Shown: positions 1-13,553, numbered from the stretch's first letter. The stretch: 64,000 bases of DNA from Bin107 sp965221655 (GCA_965221655.1 OZ244906.1:1736001-1800000), one strand, 5' to 3'. The notes: generated by a model from the sequence alone, not told the origin. Numbers and translations are program-made.

Positions 1-244
1 GTTGCGTGTACTTGTAGCGACCCAGGTCCATGATCTTGCACACGGGCGGGTCCGCGTTGGGCGATACCTCGACCAGATCCAAATCCCGATCCTCGGCCGC
101 CTCCACCGCCTCCTCCACGGGAAGCACACCGAGTTGCTGGCCGTCCTCGTCGATGACGCGCACCATCGGGACGCGGATGTCGCGGTTGGCCCGGGGGCCG
201 GTGGCCGTGGGCCGGATGTCTCGCCCTCTGAAACGCGAAGCCAT
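1..244 (-). CDS. infC: Translation initiation factor IF-3, N-terminal part (cut by window edge)
   Basis: The minus-strand frame from ATG at 244 reads into the IF-3 N-terminal domain, with the signature IRVPMVRVIDEDGQQLG followed by VSPNADPPVCKIMD. IF-3 binds the 30S subunit, prevents 70S association and checks initiator-tRNA and start-codon pairing. About 81 residues are present; the linker and C-terminal domain lie beyond base 1. The ATG lies one base after the thrS stop, so the two are surely co-transcribed and probably translationally coupled. Many infC genes use a rare AUU or AUC start for autoregulation. Here an ordinary ATG fits the spacing, though a rare start a few codons downstream cannot be excluded. 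Confidence 0.93.
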   Translation of the reverse strand, partial: MASRFRGRDIRPTATGPRANRDIRVPMVRVIDEDGQQLGVLPVEEAVEAAEDRDLDLVEVSPNADPPVCKIMDLGRYKYTQ

Positions 245-245
245 G

Positions 246-2123
246 TCAAACGGCTCCGGCGGTGAGTGATTTGCTCTCGATGTCGTTTTGCATTCTCTGC
301 ATCAGTTCCCCCACTGAAATGGAACCCACGTCCCCCTGCTCGCGAAGCCTGAGGGACACCTCCCCGCTTTGCATCTCGCGCGCGCCGACCACGAGCATGT
401 ACGGAACCTTCTCGCGCTGCGCCTCGCGTATCTTGTAGCCTATCTTCTCGTTGCGAAAGTCCCCCTCCGCCCGGAACCCGGCGGCGCGCAATTGCTCCTC
501 CACGTCGCGGCCGTAGGGAATATGCTCGTCGGTGATCGTCATGACGCGCGCCTGCTCGGGGGCGAGCCACGGGGGGAACGCCCCCGCGTAGTGTTCTATC
601 AAACCGCCCACGAAGCGCTCCATCGACCCCATGACGGTTCTGTGGATCATCACCACCTTGTGGCGCGCGCCGTCGCTGCCCACGTAGTTCAGGTCAAAGC
701 GCTTGGGCAGGTTGAAGTCGAACTGGATGGTGGGCCCCTGCCAGCCGCGGCCCAGGGCGTCGCGCATCTTGATGTCGATCTTGGGGCCGTAGAAAGCCGC
801 CTCGCCCTCTATGCGCTTATAGGGGATGCCGCGCTTCTCCAGAGCGCGTACGAGTGCCGTCTCCGCCGCCTCCCAGTCCTCGATGACGCCCGCGTACTTC
901 TCGAAGTCCCCTGCGTCGTGCACGGAGAGTTCCGTCTCGAAGTCCTCGTAGCCGAAGGTCTTCAGCATGAAGTGCGCGAGGTCGATGACGCCCAGCACCT
1001 CGTCTTCGGCCTGCTCGGGGGTGCAGAAGATGTGCGCGTCGTCCTGGGTGAAGCCGCGCACCCGGAGCATTCCGTGCAGAGCGCCGCTGCGCTCGTAGCG
1101 ATAGACGGTGCCCAACTCGGCCAGGCGGTAAGGCAGGTCGCGGTAGCTGTGAATCTTCTGCTGGTAGATGAGAATGTGGCCCGGGCAGTTCATCGGCTTT
1201 AGGACGTACTCGTCCTCGTCGATGTTCAGGACGTACATGTTCTCACGGTAGAAGTCGTAGTGGCCCGAGGTTCTGAAAAGAGCGTCGCGCGCAATGTGGG
1301 GGATGGACACCAGCCGGTAGCCGCGTCTTTCGTGCTCCTCCTCCCAGAAGCGCTCGATGACCTTCTTGACCGTCGTGCCCCGGGGCTGCCAGTAGATAAG
1401 GCCGCCGCCCGCCTCCTCGTCGACGAGGAACAACTCCAGCTGCTTGCCGAGCACGCGGTGGTCGCGTTTTTTCGCGTCCTCGAGCTTTTGCACGTGCGCC
1501 GCCAAGGCTTCCTTCGTGTCGAAGGCGGTGCCGTAGATGCGCTGGAGCATCTTGTTCTTCTCGTCCCCGCGCCAGTAGGCGCCCGCCACGCTCAGGAGCT
1601 TGAAGTTGCGCAGCATCCCCGTGGTGGGCACGTGCGGCCCCCGGCACAAGTCCACGAAATCGCCCTGGCGATAGACCGAAAGCGCCTCCTCCTCGGGCAG
1701 GTCGTGAATCATCTCTATCTTGTAGGTCTCGCCCCTTTCCTCAAAGAGCGCCAGTGCTTCGGCGCGCGACACGTCCTCGCGCTCGATGGGGCATTTCTTC
1801 GACGCGAGCTTCTTCATGCGCTTTTCGATCTTCTTGAGGTCCTCGGGCGTGAAGGCCGCGTCCACGTCGATGTCGTAGTAGAACCCGTTTTCGATGGGCG
1901 GGCCTATGGTGAGTTGCGCCCCCGGGTAGAGTTCGCGCACCGCCTGGGCCATGAGGTGCGCCGTGCTGTGGCGCAGGATTTCCAGACCCTCCTCGGAATC
2001 GAGCAGGATGAACTCGGCCTCGGCGTCGTCGGGAAGGTCGCGATGCAAATCGACGGCCGCGCCGTGGAACTTGAGCGCGACGGCATTCTCGGGGAAATCT
2101 TCGATCCTGGTTTGTCCGGACAT
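246..2123 (-). CDS. thrS: Threonyl-tRNA synthetase
   Basis: Charges tRNA-Thr in the cytoplasm. In order the protein shows a short, weakly conserved TGS region, the editing domain with HSTAH and the Cys of KKCPIERE, the class II catalytic core and an anticodon-binding domain. The zinc ligands of the family are visible: Cys in MNCPGH, His in DAHIF and His in MIHRTVMGSMER. From this ATG the protein is about 625 residues, slightly under the usual 640. The frame stays open to a GTG at 2177 that would add 18 residues. I prefer the ATG because the extension is unlike the family, but neither start has a good ribosome-binding site. It lies directly upstream of infC, a common pairing. Confidence 0.96.
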   Translation of the reverse strand: MSGQTRIEDFPENAVALKFHGAAVDLHRDLPDDAEAEFILLDSEEGLEILRHSTAHLMAQAVRELYPGAQLTIGPPIENGFYYDIDVDAAFTPEDLKKIEKRMKKLASKKCPIEREDVSRAEALALFEERGETYKIEMIHDLPEEEALSVYRQGDFVDLCRGPHVPTTGMLRNFKLLSVAGAYWRGDEKNKMLQRIYGTAFDTKEALAAHVQKLEDAKKRDHRVLGKQLELFLVDEEAGGGLIYWQPRGTTVKKVIERFWEEEHERRGYRLVSIPHIARDALFRTSGHYDFYRENMYVLNIDEDEYVLKPMNCPGHILIYQQKIHSYRDLPYRLAELGTVYRYERSGALHGMLRVRGFTQDDAHIFCTPEQAEDEVLGVIDLAHFMLKTFGYEDFETELSVHDAGDFEKYAGVIEDWEAAETALVRALEKRGIPYKRIEGEAAFYGPKIDIKMRDALGRGWQGPTIQFDFNLPKRFDLNYVGSDGARHKVVMIHRTVMGSMERFVGGLIEHYAGAFPPWLAPEQARVMTITDEHIPYGRDVEEQLRAAGFRAEGDFRNEKIGYKIREAQREKVPYMLVVGAREMQSGEVSLRLREQGDVGSISVGELMQRMQNDIESKSLTAGAV

Positions 2124-2212
2124 AGACGGGCGTTTGCTGGTGCCGCAAGCTCCTCTGGAAGTCTCGGTGTTCCTCACCCTGGCGGCTTAGGCGCGCCTGG
2201 TTGCTGCGAAAA

Positions 2213-2287
2213 TGGTAGGCGCGGGCGGTTTTGAACCGCCGACCTCTTGCGTGTCAAGCAAGCGCTCTCCCCCTGAGCTACGCGCCT
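2213..2287 (-). tRNA. tRNA-Val(GAC)
   Basis: Minus-strand cloverleaf of 75 nt. The 7-bp acceptor stem is AGGCGCG/CGCGCCU and the discriminator is A. The anticodon stem CUUGC/GCAAG closes the loop UUGACAC, giving anticodon GAC. The T arm is GGCGG-UUCAAAA-CCGCC. CCA is encoded at 2213-2215. It lies just upstream of thrS, in the same orientation. Confidence 0.95.
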
Positions 2288-2377
2288 TCGCCTCGATGCC
2301 CGAAATGATAAGGAGCGGCTTTCGCGTTGTCAACGCCCGCGCCAGCGTCCCGTATACGTAAAAATAACGCCTTCGCC

Positions 2378-2406
2378 GAAAAAAACCAACCCGCGCGAAA
2401 GCGGGC
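2378..2406 (-). terminator. Rho-independent terminator after clpX
   Basis: On the minus strand, CCCGC-TTTCGC-GCGGG (2390-2405) is followed by TTGG and a run of seven T (2379-2385). It lies about 20 bases after the clpX stop and before tRNA-Val. Confidence 0.75.
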
Positions 2407-2424
2407 GCGGACGCCCGAGGCCGC

Positions 2425-3666
<1,242 letters not shown>

Positions 3667-3714
3667 CCAGACTTCCTCCCTTGCAGAAGAACGTGCGCCC
3701 GCGACGGACCCCGC

Positions 3715-4362
3715 CTAGGAGTCGCCGTTCTCCGGGCTTTTTCCGGCGTCACCGCCGCCGTTGGAGCGAATCGCGGAATCCGCCCGCGACACGATGACGT
3801 CGTCGAGCAGGCCGTAGGCCTTCGCCTCCTCGGCCGTCATGAAGTTGTCGCGGTCCGTGTCTCTCTCGATGGTCTTTATCGGCTGTCCGGTGTGGTTGGA
3901 GAGAATCTCGTTGAGTTCTTCTCTCATCCGGAGAATCTCGCGCGCCTGGATGTCGATGTCGCTCGCCTGGCCCTGCACGCCGCCCAGGGGCTGGTGGATG
4001 AGGAGGCGCGCGTTGGGCAGGGCGTAGCGCTTGCCCTTCGTCCCCGCCGTGAGCAGCAGCGCGCCCATGCTCGCGGCCTGGCCGATGCAGATGGTCGACA
4101 CGTCGGGCTTGATGTACTGCATCGTGTCGTAGATGGCGAGGCCGGCCGTCACCGAGCCGCCCGGGCTGTTGACGTACATGGCGATGTCGCGATCCGGCTC
4201 TTCCGCCTCCAGAAAGAGGAGCTGGGCCGTCACCAGGTTTGCTATGTTGTCGTCTATCGGCGTGCCCAGAAAGATGATTCTCTCCTTGAGCAGGCGGCTG
4301 TAGATGTCGTAGGCCCGCTCGCCTCGGTTCGTTTGTTCAACCACCATCGGTATAAGCGCCAC
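3715..4362 (-). CDS. clpP: ATP-dependent Clp protease proteolytic subunit ClpP (GTG start)
   Basis: Serine protease that forms the tetradecameric barrel. The catalytic triad is visible as Ser98 (GQAASMGA), His123 (LIHQPLGG) and Asp168 (ERDTDRD), counted from the GTG. I chose GTG at 4362. It gives an N-terminus reading (M)ALIPMVVEQ, exactly where E. coli-type ClpP begins, and AAGGGGAAGGA lies about 8 bases upstream. An in-frame ATG further out at 4389 would place the start inside the 3' end of tig and add nine unrelated residues. The gap to the tig stop is 4 bases. The Ser/Gly/Asp-rich C-terminal tail is longer than usual. Confidence 0.96.
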   Translation of the reverse strand: MALIPMVVEQTNRGERAYDIYSRLLKERIIFLGTPIDDNIANLVTAQLLFLEAEEPDRDIAMYVNSPGGSVTAGLAIYDTMQYIKPDVSTICIGQAASMGALLLTAGTKGKRYALPNARLLIHQPLGGVQGQASDIDIQAREILRMREELNEILSNHTGQPIKTIERDTDRDNFMTAEEAKAYGLLDDVIVSRADSAIRSNGGGDAGKSPENGDS

Positions 4363-4366
4363 TTGT

Positions 4367-5707
4367 CTATCCTTCCCCTTGCGCGTCACCGCCGCGCGTT
4401 TGCGCCTCGTGGTCGGCGGCGTCGTGCACGTCGAATTCCACCTCGGCCCGTTCGTAGAGCCAGTTCACCGTCTTGTTGTAGTTGATGTTCGAGACGAGCG
4501 AGGCCATCGCCCCGGTCGTCGCCATGCGTTCGCGCAGCTTCTCGGGCGTCATGCCGTAGCGCGCGGCCGAGGCGGCAATTTGCGCCTCCACCTCCTCCTC
4601 GCCCGCCTCGATGCCCTCGGCCTCGCGCACCCGCTCGACGAGAATGTGCCTGCGCACGCGCGCCTCCGCTTCGGGGCGCGCCTCCTCGCGCAACTCCTCG
4701 GCGCGCGCCTCGGACAGCCGGGCGTCGGGATTCTCCTGGCGCAGGCGCCGCTCGTATTCACGAATCTGCTCGTCGGCCTCCGCGTTGACGAGCGTGGGCG
4801 GAACCTCAAAGGGGTGCGCCTCGACCAGTGCGCCCAGAAGCTCCGCCGTCGCCTGGTTGCGCGCGTTCGCGTCCTCCATCGATTCCATCTCCCCGCGCAC
4901 GTCGACGCGCAACTCCTCCACGCTCGTGTAGCCGCGCCCCAGGGATTTGACGAAATCCTCATCCAGCTCCGGGGGATGCGCCTCCTTCACCTCCTTGAGG
5001 TGCAGGCGAAAGGTGAGGCTCTTGCCCGCTATGTGGGGAGCCGCGTCCTCGGGCACGGCGACGTCGATTTCCTTCTCCTCGCCGCTCTTCATGCCCGTGA
5101 GGGCGTCGCTCAACTCCTTCTCGCCGCCCTCGCCCCCTATCATGAGCGCCTGGTTCTCCCCGCGCGTGCCGGGCACGGGCGCGCCCTCCTCGTAGCCCTC
5201 GATGTCGAACAGGACGTAGTCGCCCTCGCGCGCCTCGCGCTCCACGTCGTGGAAGGTGGCGGCCCGCTGCCTGAGCGCCTCGATTTGCGCGTCCACCGCT
5301 TCGTCCGTCACGGCGTGGCGGTGCGCCTGCACCTGCAGCCCCGTGTACGCGCCCAGCTCGAAGGGGGGGATAACCTCCACCGTCGCCTTGTAGGTGAGGT
5401 CGGCGTCGTCTTCTTCCATGCGGATGTCGGTTACGTTCGGCTCGCCCACCGGGCGCATGCCCTTCTCCTCGAGCACCTGGCGGTAGGAGGTCGATATGAC
5501 GCGGCCCACTACCTCGGCCTGCACCTCCTCGCCGTAGTAGCGCTCGAGCACGCGGCGCGGCACCTTGCCCTTGCGAAAGCCCTTGAGGCGCACGCGCCCC
5601 GAAAGACGCTTGTAGGCGCGCTCAATCTCCTCGGCCACCTCCGCACGCGGTACGGCGACCTCGAGACGCTTCGTGCAGGCGTCGACGTCGCTCACTGTGT
5701 TCGGCAT
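4367..5707 (-). CDS. tig: Trigger factor, ribosome-associated chaperone and peptidyl-prolyl isomerase
   Basis: Binds nascent chains at the ribosome exit tunnel. The N-terminal ribosome-binding domain carries the basic FRKGKVPR stretch (trigger-factor signature GFRxGKxP). The FKBP-type isomerase domain (around 165-245, GDYVLFDIEGYEEG) and the long alpha-helical C-terminal arms follow, giving 446 residues, the family norm. The ATG at 5707 opens a frame of standard length. It is the first gene of tig-clpP-clpX, an order found in many bacteria that couples folding and degradation. tRNA-Leu lies just upstream in the same direction. Confidence 0.97.
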   Translation of the reverse strand: MPNTVSDVDACTKRLEVAVPRAEVAEEIERAYKRLSGRVRLKGFRKGKVPRRVLERYYGEEVQAEVVGRVISTSYRQVLEEKGMRPVGEPNVTDIRMEEDDADLTYKATVEVIPPFELGAYTGLQVQAHRHAVTDEAVDAQIEALRQRAATFHDVEREAREGDYVLFDIEGYEEGAPVPGTRGENQALMIGGEGGEKELSDALTGMKSGEEKEIDVAVPEDAAPHIAGKSLTFRLHLKEVKEAHPPELDEDFVKSLGRGYTSVEELRVDVRGEMESMEDANARNQATAELLGALVEAHPFEVPPTLVNAEADEQIREYERRLRQENPDARLSEARAEELREEARPEAEARVRRHILVERVREAEGIEAGEEEVEAQIAASAARYGMTPEKLRERMATTGAMASLVSNINYNKTVNWLYERAEVEFDVHDAADHEAQTRGGDAQGEG

Positions 5708-5735
5708 TCCTCACTCCCAAAAGTCGAAACGATGC

Positions 5736-5820
5736 TGGTGCGAAGGGGGGGATTCGAACCCCCACGCCCGAAGGCACTGGAACCTAAATCCAGCGCGTCT
5801 GCCAGTTCCGCCACCCTCGC
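5736..5820 (-). tRNA. tRNA-Leu(TAG)
   Basis: Minus-strand, 85 nt, with a long variable arm (UGCCUUCGGGCGU), as expected for a class II tRNA. Acceptor GCGAGGG/CCUUCGC, discriminator A, CCA encoded at 5736-5738. The anticodon stem CUGGA/UCCAG closes UUUAGGU, giving anticodon UAG. Confidence 0.96.
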
Positions 5821-5932
5821 ATCTGCCGAGAGCACCGCGCACCCGCGCAGGCTGGGGCTTTCGCGCCCTCAATCTAGTCGCACGCGCGCGGGGAAGTCAA
5901 TGCGCGCAAACACCCTCCGCCCATGCAAAGCC

Positions 5933-9697
<3,765 letters not shown>

Positions 9698-9827
9698 AAA
9701 CCGCTCCGAATCAAACGCTTGAGGGCGCACACCGCGCCGAAGGGTGGGTTATAAGTGATTTTTTCGCGCGAGGAAAGTGCACGAATGCAGTCCGGGGTCT
9801 TGGGACGCGCGCGCCGCCCGAGGCAGC

Positions 9828-10637
9828 CTAGCCCTCGCGCGCGGGCGTCTCCTCGATGAAGGCGTAGGCGTTGTGGTCGTGGATGGATTCGAAGTTTTCG
9901 ACCTCCACCTGGAACCAGGTGATGCGCTCGTCGCTTCGCAGCAGCAGCGCCGCCTCGCGCACCACGTCCTCGACGAAGCGGGGGTTGTCGAAGGCCGTTT
10001 CGGTGACGAACTTCTCGTCCTCGCGCTTGAGGACGGGATACAGCGCGCAGCTGCCCGCACTCTCGGCGATCTCGACGAGCTCCTCGATCCAGAATTCGCC
10101 CTCGAAGCGCACCTTGATGCGCACGTGCCCGCGCTGGTTGTGCGCCCCGCGCAGGCTGATCTCCTTCGAGCACGGACACAGCGTGGCGATGCGCACCATG
10201 ATGCTCAGGACGAAATCGTCCACCGCACCGGCGGAGGCGTCGAAACCGCACTCGAACGCCATCAAGCCCTCCGAGCCCGTAACGGGCGCCTTCTTCTCCA
10301 TGAAATAGGGGAACGACACCGAGAAGTGGGCCGTCTGCGCGTCGAGGCGCTTGCGAATCGTCTGCAATATCGCGGGCACGCCGTCCACGCCGATGACCCC
10401 CTGGTGCTCGTTGAGCACTTCGAGAAAGCGGCTCATGTGGGTACCCTTGAAATGGTGCGGCAGCTCTACGTACATGTTGATGGTGCCGATGGTGTGCTGG
10501 GCATCCTTCGCCCTGTCCTTGACGACGATGGGGTAGCGGATGTTCTTGACTCCCACCTTGTCTATTTTGACGTTGCGCACATCGGCACTCGCCTGCACGT
10601 CGGCGAGGTCGTCGGACCTGCCCGGGAGGCTCGGCAT
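9828..10637 (-). CDS. folE2: GTP cyclohydrolase FolE2 (type IB)
   Basis: Converts GTP to 7,8-dihydroneopterin triphosphate, the first step to folate and queuosine. This is the metal-promiscuous IB family, not FolE. Signatures include DGVPAILQTIRKR, the active-site Cys region LCPCSKEISLRGAHNQRG, and a late conserved Glu region (PRFVEDVVRE). The product is 269 residues, normal for the family. The ATG at 10637 is preceded by AAGGAAG; the frame is open further upstream but that part overlaps the next gene and has no family resemblance. It sits upstream of metH on the same strand, a plausible folate link. FolE2 is often used where zinc is scarce, but no zinc-responsive site could be recognised here. 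Confidence 0.95.
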   Translation of the reverse strand: MPSLPGRSDDLADVQASADVRNVKIDKVGVKNIRYPIVVKDRAKDAQHTIGTINMYVELPHHFKGTHMSRFLEVLNEHQGVIGVDGVPAILQTIRKRLDAQTAHFSVSFPYFMEKKAPVTGSEGLMAFECGFDASAGAVDDFVLSIMVRIATLCPCSKEISLRGAHNQRGHVRIKVRFEGEFWIEELVEIAESAGSCALYPVLKREDEKFVTETAFDNPRFVEDVVREAALLLRSDERITWFQVEVENFESIHDHNAYAFIEETPAREG

Positions 10638-10681
10638 CGAATGTCTTCCTTTTCTTCGGGGAACGATCGCACGGAGGGGAG

Positions 10682-11017
10682 CTATTGCCGGGGGGTGCGG
10701 AGTCTTCTGCGCTCTATTTCGGCCATCTTCGCGCAAACCGCCGCGCCCAGGTCGATCCCCCGCGCGTTGGCGTAGTTGATCGCGGCGATCACGACGTCCG
10801 CCGCCTCGTCGGTATAAGCCGCGGCGTCCACCGCGCGGCCCGTCCACTCCTTTTTTTCGAGATTGGCGAGCTCGCCCGTCTCGCCCGCCAACTCCAGGGC
10901 AAAAAACCTGGGCTCCCGCTCGGGGAAAGCCTCCCCCTGGTAGCGCGCAAACTCGGTTTGCAGGGCGCGCAGACCCTCATAGGAGACGGGCAGTCGTGGC
11001 GCGTCTTTCCGGTTCAC
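10682..11017 (-). CDS. MazG-like nucleotide pyrophosphohydrolase
   Basis: A small all-alpha NTP pyrophosphohydrolase. The metal-binding pattern of the MazG/dCTPase family is visible: ELAGETGEL in the first helix pair and DEAADVVIAAI in the second (Glu-x-x-Asp type). Such enzymes remove non-canonical or excess dNTPs; the exact substrate cannot be read from the sequence. I chose GTG at 11017, with GGAGGG about 11 bases upstream, giving 111 residues. The frame stays open to 11182, but that extension is low-complexity and unlike the family. It ends 44 bases before folE2 on the same strand, so the two are probably co-transcribed. Confidence 0.8.
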   Translation of the reverse strand: MNRKDAPRLPVSYEGLRALQTEFARYQGEAFPEREPRFFALELAGETGELANLEKKEWTGRAVDAAAYTDEAADVVIAAINYANARGIDLGAAVCAKMAEIERRRLRTPRQ

Positions 11018-11135
11018 GGCAACCGCACCCTCCGCGAAAGCCCCATGCCCCTCCCAGGCGGCCCCTGCCGCCCCGGGCACCCGGCGAGTGTCGCACTCCG
11101 CGCAAAGGGCGTCAAACGCCGAGGCGCGACGCGGA

Positions 11136-11164
11136 TTGACGCGGCGCGCGCCACCTTCTACTCT
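11136..11164 (+). promoter_or_regulatory. Candidate sigma-70 promoter for the amidohydrolase
   Basis: TTGACG (11136-11141), a 17-base spacer and TACTCT (11159-11164), about 65 bases before the TTG start at 11231. Match quality is moderate. Confidence 0.4.
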
Positions 11165-11230
11165 CTCCTCCAAAACCATCACTCTCTCGCAACCCGCGCG
11201 GCCCGGAACATACGAACGGAGGAGCTACCC

Positions 11231-12226
11231 TTGCCCAACATCGACCTGCATCACCACATCTACATCCCCGAGGCGGAAGAACTTGCCGCCGCCGAGCGCG
11301 CGCGCCGCCCGCAGCACGCCGACAGCTTCGAGGGTTTTTTCCCGCCCGTGTCCTCGCGCTACAACGCGAAGATGACCGAGGAGAACTGGGGGGTGCAGCT
11401 CGCCGACGCCGCGCGCAAGCTCCGCGACATGGAGGCGGACAGGCTCGAGATGGCGCTGGTCTCCCCGCCGCCGCCCACCTTTTACTACTGGATCGGCGGA
11501 AAAGGGGGGGAGGAGATCATCAGGCTGCAAAACGACGGCGTCGCCGCCTTTTGCCGCGAGCACGCCTCCCACTTCCGGGGGCTTTGTAACCTGCCCATGC
11601 AAAACGGGGGCGAGGCCGCGGCGGCCGAACTCGAACGCGCCATGGACGCAGGGCTGCTCGGCTGCATCATCTCGGACCGCATCGGGGCGCACGCCCTGGA
11701 CGAGCCGCAGTACGAAGAATTCTGGGCGGCGGCGGAAAGGCGCGGCGCGCTGGTGTTCATTCACCCCGATTTTGCCGACTTCAAGCCGCTGTTCCCCTTC
11801 TACATGGCGAACTGCGTCGGCAACCCGCTGGCCACCACGGTCGCCGCGGCGCGCCTCATCTTCTCGGGACACTTCGAGCGCTACCCGAACCTCCAGGTGC
11901 TGCTCGCCCACGCGGGCGGAAACCTCCCCTGGGCCATCGGGCGCATCCAGCACTGCTGGGAGGTGCGTCCCGAGACGAAGGTGCACACCCCCCACCCGCC
12001 GAGACACTACTTCAAGAACCTCTATTTCGACGTCATTACCTTCAACCCCTCCGCCCTGCGGTGGATGGTCGAAGAAGTGGGTGCGGACCGCGTCGTCTGC
12101 GGCACGGACTACCCCTACGACATGATGCAGACGCGCGTTGTCGATTTCGTGGAGGGAGCCGGCCTCACCGAGGAGGCACAGGAGAAAATCCTGCGCGAAA
12201 CGCCCGCCAGGCTCATGCAACTCTAA
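11231..12226 (+). CDS. Amidohydrolase 2 family protein (ACMSD-like metal-dependent hydrolase/decarboxylase)
   Basis: A TIM-barrel metal-dependent enzyme of the amidohydrolase_2/ACMSD group. It opens with the metal-binding motif IDLHHH, has FIHPDF in the middle, LLAHAGG later and ends with the catalytic Asp region CGTDYPYDM. The start is TTG at 11231: GGAGGAG lies 7 bases upstream and the HxH motif follows within 10 residues, as in relatives. Longer open frame upstream overlaps the divergent MazG-like gene and is not family-like. The product has 331 residues. Members decarboxylate or hydrolyse aromatic and related acids; the substrate here is unknown. A second, clearly related gene lies at 59602-60585. 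Confidence 0.88.
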   Translation: MPNIDLHHHIYIPEAEELAAAERARRPQHADSFEGFFPPVSSRYNAKMTEENWGVQLADAARKLRDMEADRLEMALVSPPPPTFYYWIGGKGGEEIIRLQNDGVAAFCREHASHFRGLCNLPMQNGGEAAAAELERAMDAGLLGCIISDRIGAHALDEPQYEEFWAAAERRGALVFIHPDFADFKPLFPFYMANCVGNPLATTVAAARLIFSGHFERYPNLQVLLAHAGGNLPWAIGRIQHCWEVRPETKVHTPHPPRHYFKNLYFDVITFNPSALRWMVEEVGADRVVCGTDYPYDMMQTRVVDFVEGAGLTEEAQEKILRETPARLMQL

Positions 12227-12379
12227 ACGCAGGCGAGCGGAGCAAGACCCCGCGTTGGGGGCGAAGAGGCAAAAGCGGCAATTTTTGCAACCAAAAGCCC
12301 GGCGGGAGCTCGCCGCCTGCGAGCCGCCCGGCCGGCAGGAGTTCGTGCGCCTGCGGTGAAAACGGAAACGTAGAGCACA

Positions 12380-12410
12380 TTCATAACGGCATCACATATT
12401 TATATTTATG
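12380..12410 (+). promoter_or_regulatory. AT-rich promoter-like region before the lipoprotein gene
   Basis: An abrupt AT-rich stretch contains TATATT (12401-12406), a fair -10 element, about 65 bases before the ATG at 12471. The -35 element is weak, so this is tentative. The rest of 12227-12470 is GC-rich with no gene or RNA recognised. Confidence 0.3.
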
Positions 12411-12470
12411 TATCGGTAAGCCGCCTTGCATCACCATTCATCCATACCATCATACCGAAGGAGCACCACC

Positions 12471-13448
12471 ATGAGAAAATTGCGTCAGTTCGCTCTCATC
12501 TGTTGTTTCGCACTGCTGCTCTCCGCCTGCGGAGGAGGGAACAAGGGAGGAGACGGGGAGGCGGCATCGATACCCCCGACCACGCCGGGCGAACCTCCCG
12601 GCACCCTGCCCGAATGGCCCGTGGACGCCCTTGCGGCGCGAACGCTCGCGGGCGGATCGGCTCCCCCCGATATGCAGACCACCATCGAGTCGCACCTGCT
12701 TACCCTTGGCAACGCGGCGGACTCCCTCGTCATGAGCGATGTTTTGCTGGTCTTCGGCACGGGCGATCCGATGCGCATCGAAGTCTCCTGCGACGCGGGT
12801 GAATCCTGCGGAGGAAGCTACGCCGGGGGCGAGGTCGAATTTGAGCCCGGCGACCTCGCCGACGGGCTGCCGACGGGCTACGTGGGAGAATGGCAGGCCG
12901 TCATGACCTACAGGGGCGCCACGCTGTTCCAGAGCAGGGGGAGCGGGCGGCTCTCGGGCTCGAATTTCACGCTCGACCTCGCCGCCACCGGCTTTGGCGG
13001 CTGGCTCGCGCACAGCTACTTCGCGGTCGAGGGGGGCATGGTCCAGGAGACAACGCCGTTTCCCTACGGCGCGAGTTATTCCGTGGGGGACGCCACGGGG
13101 TCGAACCCCGCCGCGAACCTCTCGTGGGCGGGCGTCATGGTCGGTATAGACGCGAGCAAGGACGGCGCGACGCGGGGCAACCCGATTCTGGGCGACGCCG
13201 CGCTTTCATTCGATGCTTCTGACACGACGCTCGACGTCTCCTTCACCAACGTGCGCGACCTGAGCGCGAGCACCACCCGCGCCGACATCACGCTGAGCGA
13301 CCTCACCGTCTCGGGCGGCATCTTCGGCAAGGATGAGGAGGGAGAATTCATCCGCGGCAGCTTCTACGGAGACGCCCACGCCGAGGCAGGCGGCGTATTC
13401 GAGAAAGACGGCGTTCTCGGCGCGTTCGGAGCGAAGAAGACGAACTAG
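12471..13448 (+). CDS. Surface lipoprotein with TbpB-like beta-barrel C-terminus
   Basis: The 325-residue product begins with a lipoprotein signal peptide; the lipobox LSAC places the lipidated Cys at residue 20, followed by a Gly/Pro-rich linker. The rest is beta-rich with many Gly, Asp, Ser and Thr. The C-terminal stretch has the pattern FYGDAHAEAGGVF then GVLGAFGAKK, which resembles the end of the transferrin-binding-protein-B-like barrel (FYG-x-A-x-E-x-GG-x-F, G-x-FGAK). By analogy it may bind a ligand or host/metal protein at the outer surface; this is inference. AAGGAG lies 9 bases before the ATG. The frame is open upstream to 12426 but without a ribosome-binding site. No partner receptor or Slam-type translocator is adjacent. 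Confidence 0.75.
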   Translation: MRKLRQFALICCFALLLSACGGGNKGGDGEAASIPPTTPGEPPGTLPEWPVDALAARTLAGGSAPPDMQTTIESHLLTLGNAADSLVMSDVLLVFGTGDPMRIEVSCDAGESCGGSYAGGEVEFEPGDLADGLPTGYVGEWQAVMTYRGATLFQSRGSGRLSGSNFTLDLAATGFGGWLAHSYFAVEGGMVQETTPFPYGASYSVGDATGSNPAANLSWAGVMVGIDASKDGATRGNPILGDAALSFDASDTTLDVSFTNVRDLSASTTRADITLSDLTVSGGIFGKDEEGEFIRGSFYGDAHAEAGGVFEKDGVLGAFGAKKTN

Positions 13449-13528
13449 CGCGGCACCGCTTTCCCGCGACCTCCGGGGGCGGCTTGGCTGGTGCACGGCC
13501 GGGTCGCCCTTGCGGGGGGCGCGGCAAG

Positions 13529-13552
13529 CGCCCTCCGAGAGCACAGAGGGCG
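13529..13552. terminator. Hairpin between convergent lipoprotein gene and ftsH
   Basis: A perfect 7-bp stem CGCCCTC/GAGGGCG with a 10-base loop lies in the gap between the convergent genes. It lacks a T-run on either strand, so termination is only suggested by position. Confidence 0.3.
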
Positions 13553-13553
13553 T

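Noticed and set aside
9698..9827. A cobalamin riboswitch before metH.
   Set aside because: The gap is only 130 bases and I see no B12-box or matching secondary structure.
12227..12470. A structured RNA or tRNA-like element in the GC-rich inverted repeats after the first amidohydrolase.
   Set aside because: Several short inverted repeats exist, but none forms a known RNA family fold.
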